Source: Lentinula raphanica (lineage: Eukaryota; Basidiomycota; Agaricomycetes; Agaricales; Omphalotaceae). From it: 64,000 nt of DNA. Below are positions 11,321-20,981 of this stretch, piece by piece. The stretch is taken from the NCBI GenBank assembly GCA_027919835.1, contig JANVFP010000022.1, positions 868,001-932,000 of the forward strand, given 5' to 3'. The stretch's first letter is position 1; every line of letters begins with the position of its first letter. The notes under the pieces were generated by a model that had not been told where the DNA came from, made no database searches, and saw only the letters and a list, made by a program, of their open reading frames with translations. The position numbers and the translations under genes are program-made.

Positions 11321-11880
11321 TTACTTCCTAATTGTGGAAGTAATAAAGTATACTAAGAGTTTGCACAACATATCCCAGTAGGTGCTATAAACAATTCTCT
11401 CCTGGCTCTGTGCCATTAAGCACTCCTTATATCTTTCACTATGGTCAGAGAATTCTAATTTCTGGATGAAGTGGTTTATGTTCTCAAGAACTTGGAAATG
11501 GTCATTGAGGGCCTCCTGAAGCTGTTTCACTGCATCAGAGAATGCTGTATAGATAGATCAGATGTCAGGAAGAGATGGAAGAAAAGGCAATTGAGTGCTT
11601 ACCACCTGGAAGTGAGCAAACAGCATTGGGAATAGCCTCTACTATAGCAAGTCCCTCTGAAGCCCCAAGTGCAGGGCACTGGTACAGGTTTGATGGGATT
11701 GCTCACAATCAGAACAAGGGCCAATTTGATCTCCTCTCTGGCAAGAAATGCAGTCTGTGCCATGTGGTGGGAGCAATGTCAGGATCCAATGGATTGGAAC
11801 TTGGAAGGAAGAGTGAGGCTCCAAGTTGTTAAGTGGGCAAAGCATGCCAAGTTAGATATGGAGAAGGAAATATTTCCTGT
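11321..11880 (-). pseudogene. Degenerate ORF with a cysteine-pair motif
   Basis: Read on the minus strand, near 11690-11760, a frame contains TDCISCQRGDQIGPCSDC followed by a further Cys, that is C-x2-C-x8-C-x2-C-x6-C, and then two stops. Downstream is a 69-aa helical frame (11321-11530) containing QLQEALNDHFQVLENINHF. The pattern resembles the decayed cysteine-motif proteins repeated in Agaricomycete genomes, but no family could be assigned. Frames are broken, so it is treated as a remnant. Confidence 0.25.
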
Positions 11881-12183
11881 GGTGAGGAAGCTTTAGACTG
11901 ATTCCAACTCAGATGTGGCAAACCATTTGGGCAAATGGAGGATTTGGAGGTCGGCTGTATGCTTGCGGCTGTGGGCCATCAGCAAAACATGGGTCTGTTG
12001 GACAGCGCTGTCTGGCAGCATCCCCAGCACCTTCAGCACCTCCAGCAATGTCCACTCTGATGCATTCATTGCTGGACAGCAGCGTCCAGTTATTACTCAG
12101 CAATTCAGTGCTCACTCGGCTGCTTTGGCACAAGTTTAATCCTCTCACATGCTTTTACAATGCCATGACTACCAAGAAATATA
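11881..12183. repeat. CAGC-rich repeat stretch
   Basis: No gene. It is rich in CAGC/GCTG words such as GGACAGCGCTGTC and GCTGGACAGCAGCG, related to the motif cluster at 13735-14005. Confidence 0.35.
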
Positions 12184-12450
12184 CTGTCCCATTTCAATCA
12201 CTTTGGCAGTCACACTGAGTTACAGCAGTGAAAATTTTGCTGAAATGTCATAGATGTCACAGGTCCCTACAGCTCCTGCTGAAAAAAATCTCCCATGCTG
12301 GACAAGAATGTTGCCTGCAGGTCAAAAATGGCCTTGACCTGCCAAAATTTTTTTGTAAGGTCACAGATGAACAACAGCCCTGCTGAAAATAAAATTTTGG
12401 CAGGTCTGTCACAAGTCACACCCCCTGCCAAATTGATTGAAATGGGACAG
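12184..12450. mobile_element. Short TIR element flanked by TA (mariner-like MITE)
   Basis: The left end reads CTGTCCCATTTCAATCACTT; the right end, reverse-complemented, reads CTGTCCCATTTCAATCAATT. The 267-bp unit has inverted repeats of about 26 bp with one mismatch and is flanked by TA on both sides (12182-12183 and 12451-12452). No coding capacity. The TA duplication suggests mobilisation by a Tc1/mariner-type transposase encoded elsewhere. Confidence 0.7.
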
Positions 12451-12948
12451 TATGGGTGGAAACCATTCAGTGCTGAACAGTGTTGTCCAGCACAATACAG
12501 TGCTGAAGGGTGCTGAAAACAAAAATCCAGGTTTTGCTGATGCTGGCCTGGCTTGACAAGATCAGTGAAAATGAGCTTAGGTTTATGATCTGGGTTAGCA
12601 AAGAAAGACACAAGGCATTTGACTTTGCAGTCAAAGTTAGAGGCCAAGGGCTTATCCACACTGACCCATGAAGTAGTGGTCTTGGAAATAGGATTCTCAT
12701 ATTCTACTTCAAAATCAAATTAACTTCTGGCTTCATATGTTACAGTCATCACTTCATAGGAATTTAAGTACAAATCACTATCATTCTGCCCCTTGCTAAG
12801 CTTACTAGATTACAGACCCAGCCTAGAGATGTTCCCTTATCAAAGGAGGTAATGTTCAGAATTTAGCAGGAATGGGCACTGCAAAGTACCAGAAAGTACC
12901 TTAAAGCTGTGGCTGGCTCCACCCTTCTAACAGTAGGAGGTGGGGTGA
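12451..12948. other. Non-genic stretch with CAGC words
   Basis: Starts with copies of the CAGTGCTGAACAG / GTTGTCCAGCAC motif (12465-12525). A minus-strand frame near 12530-12660 (FFANPDHKPKLIFTDLVK) looks faintly protein-like but lacks context. Nothing else is recognised. Confidence 0.3.
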
Positions 12949-13172
12949 TATCAGGAAAAATACCTTAAGCCCAGAGAGCTGAGAGACACCCCCCAAAAGC
13001 TCAGGCTTCCCAGGCTTCCCAGAGATTCTCAAAGATTTCCAAAGATTTTCAAAGTAACTCAGGTAAGCCTGAAGACATAAGGTTGACTTAAAATTATTTC
13101 AAAGACTTGAAACTGCCTGGGATTTTGGGGGTGTCTCCAGGCAACCAGGGCCTAGATTGATTTTTCTTGATG
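12949..13172. mobile_element. CATCAGG-family MITE, copy 1
   Basis: 224 bp. The left end TATCAGGAAAAATACCTTAA and right end TTTTTCTTGATG are imperfect inverted repeats; inside them GAGACACCCCCCAAAA mirrors TTTTGGGGGTGTCTC. It is the closest relative of the copy at 29111-29998, sharing the CAGGCTTCCCAGGCTTCCC block. The flanking dinucleotides are GA and GT, so the target duplication is not perfect here. Confidence 0.75.
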
Positions 13173-13358
13173 GTCATAGCATGAACCTTCCCAGCAGTCT
13201 TGTGGGTCTTTTGCTTCTTGAGAGCAGGAGTGGAAAGAATTTGGAAAGAGGCTTTAGTAAGAGCAGAAAAAGCAAGAAGACAGAGACACCTTTATGCAGC
13301 CTTGGGCTTCTTGTCATCAAGTCTCTCTCTTTTTACCTTAATCACAATGAATGCCACA
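13173..13358. other. Spacer between two MITEs
   Basis: About 190 nt with no recognised feature; only a short open frame of random appearance. Confidence 0.3.
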
Positions 13359-13606
13359 CATTAGGAAAAATATTTTCATCTCTAGAGTCCCCAGAGATAC
13401 CCCCCAATTTCTACTAAAATTTCTGGACAACCTAGTAAGAGATTTTTGAACATCCTAGAGATTCTGAAAATATCTGAAAGCACCTGAAAGCACCCAGAGA
13501 ATTTTTAGAAGCCTCAAAGAACTCAGATACTCTAGGCTCTCTGAGACTACCTCAGAATTGGGGGGTATCTCTGAGGACTCTAGAGATGAGAATATTTTTC
13601 CTGATG
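13359..13606. mobile_element. CATCAGG-family MITE, copy 2
   Basis: 248 bp with about 50-bp near-perfect inverted ends: CATTAGGAAAAATATTTTC on the left mirrors the right end finishing TTTTTCCTGATG, with CTCTAGAGTCCCCAGAGAT and ACCCCCCAATT inside. It is flanked by the dinucleotide CA on both sides (13357-13358, 13607-13608). It has no coding capacity. Confidence 0.82.
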
Positions 13607-13734
13607 CAGTTGCCCTAGTCCACTATGGGTTCACCATCCTAAATGATACAATGAGCAATTAAATAAAGATGATTATGTTACATATTTAATGCATTGATCT
13701 TGTATTCATCAGCAAAACCTGAGATTTGCTCTCC

Positions 13735-14005
13735 AGTGCTCCCAGTGTTGTATTGCATGGGACAGTGCTGTCCAGCATTGAATGCACTGAATAGAATCAG
13801 GTAATATAAATTTGATATTGTGAGATATTTGAAGCTGTTGCCAAGAAATGCCAGGAAATGCCCCACCAAAACTGAATAGTACTGCGGCGCTGTCCAGCAA
13901 TCAATTCACTGGTCTGTTCAGCACTGTCCAACAGCACCTTTGCTGGAAGTGCTAGGAGCACTGGAGCTGCTGAACAGTGCTGTCCAGCAGCCCCCTATTT
14001 TGCTG
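13735..14005. repeat. Cluster of CAGTGCTGTCCAGCA motifs
   Basis: Several spaced copies of a near-palindromic motif, for example ACAGTGCTGTCCAGCATTG, CGCTGTCCAGCAATC, CACTGTCCAACAGC and GAACAGTGCTGTCCAGCAG. The same words occur at 11985-12110 and 12465-12525. These may be subterminal repeats of larger DNA transposons; no element boundary could be fixed. Confidence 0.5.
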
Positions 14006-14032
14006 ATGCTCATACACTATAGTATAATACCC

Positions 14033-14179
14033 TATCAGGAAAAATATTCTCATCTCTAGAGTCCCCAGAGATACCTCTAGGATGTTTTATGATCTTTCAA
14101 AGTCTACAAAAATCTCTGGACAGCCTAGAAATTGGGGATATCTCTGGGCTCTCTAGAGATGAGAATATTTTTCCTAATA
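14033..14179. mobile_element. CATCAGG-family MITE, copy 3 (short)
   Basis: 147 bp. The left end TATCAGGAAAAATATTCTC and the right end finishing GAATATTTTTCCTAATA are inverted repeats that also contain CTCTAGAGTCCCCAGAGATA. It is an internally deleted relative of copy 2. Confidence 0.75.
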
Positions 14180-15242
14180 ACTATTTCAGGAAAAAAAGTT
14201 ATTGCATGGATCTTACTTGTTAGAGTTTGCTATAAATCAAGGCAGAAATCATTAGTAATGTTAGTAGATTTTGTACGCTGTTTAATCAAAAAGATACCTT
14301 GTGAGTATTTCTTACCAAGACTTACCTGAAAGCAGAGCAAATCAAATGCTTTCTATTGAAGACCAGAGCTAGTCTAATGGTCAGCGGCAGCTAGAGCAAG
14401 TCAATAGCTAGAAGTTCAGACAAGTGTGATGGCAATGGTACCAAAGACGAGTGACTCAGTGAAAGTCAAAAGTTAGATTCTCAATATTTCAGATGTAGCT
14501 ACTTGTACTTGAAACGTTGCTTAATCCAGAACATTCAATGTGGTTCTACTAAATTCTATAATAATCCATAAGGGTCCCTAAAGTCATCATTCTTGTAAGC
14601 ATTACTAGTCATCAGGGTTTGTATACAATCATAAGAGATAGGGAGTAAGAAAGGAAGATAGTCAACTGTGAACTTCTAAAATAGAAGAATTAGGGAAGAG
14701 AGAATATTGAAGTTTATGTGAGATTCATAACATACCTCCCCAACACTGAAATTATTCTCTCTTCACCTTTGTAACAGTTAAACTCCCAAGATACAAACTT
14801 CACGACCAGGACATCTGTAACCGGTGGCATTGCCAGTTCTAGGCAGTTAGGGTTAGGTTTAGGGCAGTCAGGTGGATTCTTAGATATTATGTAATCTTTG
14901 GCCTTATTCTTGTTCACCTGCGTTGTGTATACCTCCAATAGATTGGATCTTGTGTACATTGGGTGATCCTTAGTCCCTCTCTAGCTGGTAACCAGCTCTT
15001 ATCCCACCTGGGGGTTGCTGGGCCAGCCCAGTTCTTAACCACCCTGGAGTCTCTGACCCCTCGGACGGTTACAACATCCTTCCGGTTCTTCCTGAGGGCA
15101 GCCCAAGAATGGATCAAAGTTGGGGAAATAATGTATGAGATGCAGTGGGATGTAGTACCACAGCTAAGTCATCCTTGGATGCTGGATTCTCCTCCCAAAC
15201 CTCTATGTCCATGGCAACCTCAGCTTTGAAGGCTTGAATGAG
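14180..15242. other. Repeat-derived DNA without a defined gene
   Basis: AT-rich to 14700, then a more GC-balanced part (14800-15240) that may be the 3' continuation of the broken minus-strand ORF at 15243-15901. Minus-strand frames there include DIEVWEENPASKDDLAVV but soon hit stops. No family recognised. Confidence 0.3.
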
Positions 15243-15901
15243 TCAAGGATCAAAGGAAGGCAAGCAAGGGTCATAGTTTTTGAAAGAGCCCTCTGAAAAA
15301 TTGAAGCAGAAGAAGCGATGAGGGGGAATGATGGAACCAATTAGAGAAGTTTTCCAGTCCCAACCCGACTGGACCCCTGCTGCTTCAAGATTACTGGCCT
15401 TCATTTGACACTGAGCCATCCAGTACGTCAGTCTCCCTACCAGCCATTGTGCCTTGTAGTATGTCCTACAAACCTCTGCCTCAGTACCCAAATATAAAAG
15501 AGGGTTAGGATTCGTGAGATTTTCAACTATCCAGTCAAGAGGCAGTTGATGAAGAGATACTTGACAAAGGGACTTCTCAGACACAAAGGCAATATTGCTC
15601 CGGCCCAAGTCAGCTTCACGAATGAGCTTATTATAGGCAGTTAACAGAGCTGCCCACATTGCCTCAGCCATTTTCCTGTTGAGAATAGTCCGAAACTTCT
15701 CAGTCTCCGGGTTACGGTGGATTCTGCGGATATCCTCCCCTTTCAGATTGTGACCAGGAGTGGTTACACGCTTGAAGTTTGCTCAAGCTAAACTATCAAG
15801 GGCTGCACAAAATTGTGCATTGTCATTTTCCAGATCTGTGGAAGGATGTACAAGAGCTGTAGAAGAGGGTACAAGAGCAGTGGAAGAAACAGCAAAAGAC
15901 A
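15243..15901 (-). pseudogene. Broken ORF of unknown family
   Basis: The minus-strand reading starts at 15901 (MSFAVSSTALVPSSTALV) and continues with NDNAQFCAALDSLA, then a TGA stop near 15786, then NFKRVTTPGHNLKGEDIRR and an open 142-aa frame (15243-15671) containing MAEAMWAALLTAYNKLIRE. The pieces lie in one frame, so a single stop separates them. It could be a gag-like or host-derived repeated protein; I do not recognise it. It lies upstream of a decayed gypsy element on the same strand, but the relation is unclear. Confidence 0.4.
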
Positions 15902-16147
15902 TAGGTGACGATGGAGGTCAGAGTTAGAACTTGAAGATGCCAATGAAATCAAAGAATAGACAATTTAAGTGTCGCCCTATAAATACTAAAACTTCTTGAG
16001 TTATACATGTTTTCTTTGTCCTTATGTTGAGATTTTAAAATTCTACGATGCTCGATGAAATTTCTGAAAGGGGAACGTAAATAAATACCTGTCTTAGGGT
16101 CCAGAGGCCTGTCTAGCTAGATAGACACTCCCCAGCCTGACAGTCAT

Positions 16148-18540
16148 TCATGGTAGTGCTGTCCTCCTGGCAGACTTCCAATCACGTAAGATCTCTGAAG
16201 CATTCCTAAGCTCAGCTTCAGTCTTCCAATTGTCTTCCTCAGGTGGATATCCAATGAATCTAACTCGATAAAGTGGAATTTAACGTTTCTTCCCATTTCA
16301 CCCTCTCCCGTACTTGAAAGTTTCATCTACAATTTTATTCACCTCTACTTTGGGTAAATCCTCAAAATCCTCTTGATTCAATTGCTTGAATGATTGTTTG
16401 CCAAATTCTGCTGGAGACTCAACATATCGCTTCAGGTGCTTTAAATTGATGATCAGGTGGATCTTGTATGAAGTAGGAAAATGAAGTCAATATGCAACAG
16501 GACTTATTTTTTTCATTACTTCAAAAGGTCCTTCATAATACATTAGAAACTTTCCTCTAAAATTATAGAATTCCCTTTGGTCTGTCTCACCCTTTGGAGT
16601 TCGAAAGAGACAAAATATGTGCAAATTAATTAAAGCCTTATCTCCTACTGCAAACTCCAGTGGTGAATGTTTTTGATTATAAAATTTCTGTTAAAAAATC
16701 TGGCCTAATTGTAATGTCTCCCTGGCCTGGTTGCATTCAGCTTCAAATCATTCCACCATTTCCTTAGCCCAATCGTCCTGATTGATTTCTGGGCTAGAAT
16801 GATCACTTCCCACTTTCTTGTCATGCACGATACCCCCCACAACATTCTTGTCTGGAATCACATGCAGAATTCCTGGGAGTGTGTGCCGCAGTCTGAATAC
16901 TGTTTTTGGATGATACCCAAACAGTAAATACACTGAACTGAAACCTGTTGCCATATGTGGTGTTGTATTATATGCTAACACAATTGGGTTTAATTTTTCT
17001 GCCCAGTCATCTTGTGTCGATCCTATGTACGCCCACAAAACAATTTCTAATGTCTGGTTCAATATCTCAGTTTGATCATTTGCTTGTGAATGGTACAAGG
17101 TCGTTAAAGCTCTCTTCATGTCCATCAGCTGACAAATCTCATTCCAAAAAATTTCCCGCCAACATAAATCTTGGTCAGTAATCACCTGTTTCAGTATACC
17201 AAAATAGCTCACCAGTCATGCTGTATCTTTCTCGTTTATTTGGGATATATTAGTAGGAATGAAGATCACATATTCAGTGAGTTTATCAACTATAACCAGA
17301 ATATTATTGAAGCCTTGCAATAGTGGCAGATCCAAAATAAAATCCATGAAGACAACTTCGAAAGGTTGAAGCAGGATGAGTATAAACTGCAAGTTACCTG
17401 CTGGTGCATGCCTTCTAGGCTTTAATTTTTGACATATATTGCAACTGTTCATGACATCCATGGCCAATAGTATGTTGAACTGATCCTATTGTAAGTCTTG
17501 TAGAACCCTCCACGGGCAGCTTCTGTAATGGAGTTTGGCATCTTGTTCATTATGTCTGCTTGCAGATTTCAGGGAACACACAACCTTGAGTTTTCCTAGG
17601 CATCCTCAAAGTAGATGAGTTCGTCATCAGTAAGATAATACTGAGAGTTTTTGGAATGATTCATGTCTGACTCTCTTTGTAAATTGTCTAGCTCAGATAA
17701 CCTGCTTGAAATGTGGATTGTTTTCATAATTCTCAATCCATTTCCTCTTTTTGACCTCATTCCATCCAGTCAGTAGTGAATATGCCTTGAATGAATGAAC
17801 TTTGATAATGTGAGATTCAATGTTTGCGCCAGTTTCCTTATGAATTTGCAATTCTATTTCTATTTTGTCATCAAATGCAACTTCTTCTTCTGATTTCATG
17901 AACACTGTGATGGCTGTAAATAATCTTTCCTTGAATCATTCTCCTAAGTGTTCAATCATATCTATCAGTTTTTCCTCCTTTATAGCATCTCACATTGCTA
18001 GTGACTTGAAACTATCCTCCCCAGGACTGTCTTGCCTGGGTACTCTACATCGTAGGCGTGAAATGGGGTCCCTGTCTAATTTCTCATAAATCTTTGTATC
18101 CTTTAAATCTGCAATCTGAATTGGCTGTACTTGATGCACAATTCCCACTAAGCCATAGTCGCAAGCATTTGTGTAGATTCAGTATGACAAACCTGGCATT
18201 GGATGCCCACAGACTGGAGCCTGCGTGAGCACCTCCTTACATAATTCAAAAGCGAGCTGTTTAGCTTCTTCCCAGTGCCACTTGCATCTTTTCTTTAACA
18301 ATGCAAATAACAGCATTGCAATCTAAGCATAATAGGGCACGTATCCTGAAAAATATATCATCATACCCAAATATGTCTGGACTTCTTTCATGCTTCTCAG
18401 TGTGTCTAGTTCCACTATAGCCTTGATCTTTTCTTTATTGTTGATAGAGCCAAATGCAAAACTTTTTGACTCAGCAGAAGAAGGGATCGATATGCAAAAT
18501 GGCATTTACTTGATGACAGACTCATAAGCTTTGATTCTTG
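16148..18540 (-). mobile_element. Decayed Ty3/gypsy chromovirus (RT end, integrase, chromodomain)
   Basis: Minus-strand remnants appear in the canonical order RT/RNase H, integrase, chromodomain. Near 18400 TLRSMKEVQTYLGMMIYFSG is the RT connection region. At 17216-17467 SCNICQKLKPRRHAPAG is the end of the integrase zinc finger, followed by FMDFILDLP with the first catalytic Asp. At 16748-17212 VITDQDLCW carries the second Asp and HSQANDQTEILNQTLE the Glu region. Near 16150-16260 PPEEDNWKTEAELRNASEIL is a chromodomain ending, with a stop at 16148. Many stops and frameshifts; no LTRs were recognised. Confidence 0.75.
16748..17467 (-). pseudogene. Gypsy integrase core remnant
   Basis: Two open pieces (17216-17467 and 16748-17212) hold the retroviral-type integrase catalytic core, which would join element cDNA ends to the host chromosome. 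D(first) is in VFMDFILDLPLL, D(second) in VITDQDLC, and E in DQTEILNQTLEIV, giving the D,D-35-E arrangement. A stop or frameshift lies between the pieces near 17213, so the protein is not functional. Confidence 0.7.
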
Positions 18541-18596
18541 AATAGCCAGCTGAAGCTGTAAAAACTCCGCGAAGTAGTCCGACAAGTCCCCACCAG

Positions 18597-18804
18597 CATC
18601 AGGAAAAAGTATTTCATGCCTAGGGCATCCAGAGATACCCCCTGAATTTTAGGAACTTCCAGAATACCTTTTGGTTGCCTAGATTCTCTTTTCAAGTTCT
18701 CTAGAGTCTCTCAGGCTCTCTCAGAGACTCTAGAGCCTGTAGGAAAAGGGGGGGTATGTCTGGAGTCTCTTAGAGACTCCAAACCAGAAGTGATTTTGCT
18801 AATG
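18597..18804. mobile_element. CATCAGG-family MITE, copy 4
   Basis: 208 bp. The left end CATCAGGAAAAAGTATTTCA and right end GTGATTTTGCTAATG are inverted; the inner GAGATACCCCCTGAATTTT mirrors AGGGGGGGTATGTCTGG. The flanks (AG and TA) show no conserved target duplication. Confidence 0.7.
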
Positions 18805-18918
18805 TATTTTCTTATCAATGCCTCAAACATTCACTGAACATCTCGCGAAACTGCGAAACTTGTTATAGTTGCGACAGCTTGCACTGCCACTGTCTACAAC
18901 TTCAACACTCTTCCTCGA
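18805..18918. repeat. Dispersed repeat, first copy
   Basis: The block beginning TATTTTCTTATCAATGCCT and ending TCTACAACTTCAACACT occurs here and again, at about 85 percent identity, at 22625-22731. The first copy is cut by an LTR element shortly after its end. Identity of the parent sequence is unknown. Confidence 0.6.
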
Positions 18919-18924
18919 GCCAAG

Positions 18925-19656
18925 TGTTAGGGTCGTGCCAGATAGGGTCGGAGGGGTCCGGAGATTCCAGAGTCGGACCTAGTAGGTTCTGAGATTGGAC
19001 TTAGGAAGTACCGAGCAGGTAGGAAAGTGTACAAGACCCTACGGATGGTTGCGGGACTTGGTGCTGTTATTGACCAACACCTTCTACTTGCTGTGTGTCC
19101 CTGAGGGTAGGTGACAAACGTAAGGATCCAATAGGACCGTCGGACCGTGGGAAAGTCGGAATCGGAGTCGGAGTCAGACTAAACAGAGAGTCAAACGGAC
19201 TAGACGTGAAGGCAGAGGTTGCACTAGGTAGGACTGAAACTAGTACCAGAGGTAACTAGGCCGTACCCAAGTTGATTTCGAGGTTAAGCCTACAGTACAA
19301 ACTACTAAGGCTTATATACCAGTCTCGGAGTAATCAAGTTCCGAGGCTGTCAAGTAATTAACAATAACTATTGTAAAGTCATAACAAAAGAATGAATGTA
19401 CTTATTGTAAAATAAAAGACAATAAGAATGATAAGCATAAAGACAATAAGGACTGTGGCTGTGCCTCCGAATCGGATCGGAGTTACACACTAATAAGCAA
19501 GCAAACATTAAGTACAAGCTCCGGAGTCGGAGCCATCGGAGCCATCGGAGCTATAAAAGCCATCGGAGTAGAAATAACAAACATAAAATGAGTGTGAGGG
19601 GATTAGGGAGAGGTCTGGATCGGAATCGGATCGGAGTCAGAGGTATGAATATAACA
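18925..19656 (-). repeat. LTR of the gag-only element (3' LTR by gag orientation)
   Basis: 732 bp, TGTTAGGG to ATATAACA on the plus strand. The polypurine-like AACAAGGAGATAC lies just inside it on the minus strand, as expected upstream of a 3' LTR. Confidence 0.88.
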
Positions 19657-20430
19657 GTATCTCCTTGTTAGGCTTGAGCCCTCGAAAGCCTATAAGTGAG
19701 TCAGAGTATATAAGGGCAAAAACAAAACAAGTAGAACAGAAAAAATAAAGTTGGGTCCGGAGTATCGGAGGGATAGGATCCAAGAAGGTGCCAAAGGAAG
19801 GAGCAAACATAAAAATCCAAAATCTAAATACCACTGCAAAGGTTTTACTCAAAAATGAGTAACAAAAACTGTACACTTCCGAAGAATGCACAAAAGGTGA
19901 TGGAAGTCCATCCAAGAGGTTCCGAAAACTCCGAAATCGGAGCCGTCGGAGTAGCCAAGGCATAAGAAAAACAAACAGAAGGGGCCGATCAGTATTTGTT
20001 CCAAGCTACCGAAGGTCAACGGACCAGAAGTGGGAGTTGAAACTATAATCAAGCCTATAATGTAAGAATTTCTAACAGAGGGGCAGTGCATATGAAGAAG
20101 ATGAAAACAAAGGGTGAGTGGCACAGAAAATTCTCGGAACCATCAGACATAAGTGACCCAAATGACAGAATGAGCAAATATAACAAACAATGAATGAACA
20201 GGGGGAAAATAACAGAAAAAGGTCGGACTTCAATGAACAAAAATATAAGAAATAAAGGACATAACAAACAGAGGTTAAACAGACAATAAAATTGGAGTAA
20301 AGTCGGACTAAAATCGGAGTCGGACCGGAGTAGGACCGGAGCAACATCGGAAACAATAAAAACAAACTAGAACACAAGCAGGAGACAAAAAGAACACAAA
20401 AACTTAGCCTGAAAATGCCTCGGAGCAAGT

Positions 20431-20934
20431 CTAATACCAGTCCGAGTCATTTCCTACATCTCCATCGGAGCCCTCATCATCTGATTGCTCGGAGCTCTCC
20501 TCATCCAAGGAGTCAGTGGTTTGACCCCAGAGCCTAGGACAATTGGCTCGGAAATGGTCTCCACCACAGTAGAAGCAAAGAGCCATTCTCCAGCGCCTTT
20601 CTCTCTCTTCTGGAAGTAACCTTCCATCGGATCCGAGTATAGGTCTGGAATCTGACTCAGAATCCTCTGAATCGGAGGAAACATTGGTCGGAGGACCGGA
20701 GTTATTGGAATCGGAGTAGTCTGAGGGTTGATTATTGGAATTGGAGTTGTAGGAGTTGTAATCGGAGGAACCGTCGGAAACGTCGGAAACGTCGGAAACG
20801 TCGGAGCCAGCATCGGAGGATGAGTCATTGACATCACCTTCGGAGCTGTCTGAGGAGGAATAGGTGTCTGGAAGGGAATGAGCATAGTCATAGAAAGTTT
20901 GAGCATCGGAGAGATCCATGACAGAAGTGAACAA
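20431..20934 (-). CDS. Gag-like protein with zinc knuckle
   Basis: 167 aa. The N-terminal two thirds is extremely rich in Ser, Asp and Asn (SDVSDVSDVSDGSSDYNSYN), acidic and probably disordered. The C-terminal part has CFYCGGDHFRANCP, a retroviral-type nucleic-acid-binding knuckle with C-x2-C-x3-H-x4-C spacing, one residue shorter than the standard C-x2-C-x4-H-x4-C. It starts 48 nt inside the 5' LTR. It lacks a recognisable capsid domain, so it may be a shortened gag whose role is RNA packaging together with a helper element's Gag. Confidence 0.65.
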   Translation of the reverse strand: MFTSVMDLSDAQTFYDYAHSLPDTYSSSDSSEGDVNDSSSDAGSDVSDVSDVSDGSSDYNSYNSNSNNQPSDYSDSNNSGPPTNVSSDSEDSESDSRPILGSDGRLLPEERERRWRMALCFYCGGDHFRANCPRLWGQTTDSLDEESSEQSDDEGSDGDVGNDSDWY

Positions 20935-20981
20935 GAACAGAATGTCGGAACAGCAAATAGAAAAGGATAACCTCGAAATAC

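Noticed and set aside
12530..12660. Minus-strand frame with FFANPDHKPKLIFTDLVK
   Set aside because: Looks faintly coding, but is isolated, short, surrounded by repeats and without family signal.
20072..20428. Hydrophobic 118-aa frame (and 19637-20267 neighbours) in the gag-only LTR element
   Set aside because: Cys/Phe/Leu-rich antisense-like composition from AT-rich non-coding DNA; the frames overlap each other and lack any motif.
20951..20981. tRNA primer binding site next to the 5' LTR
   Set aside because: The minus-strand sequence after the LTR (GTATTTCGAGGTTATCC) lacks the usual TGG start, and I could not match a tRNA end. A self-priming mechanism cannot be judged by eye.
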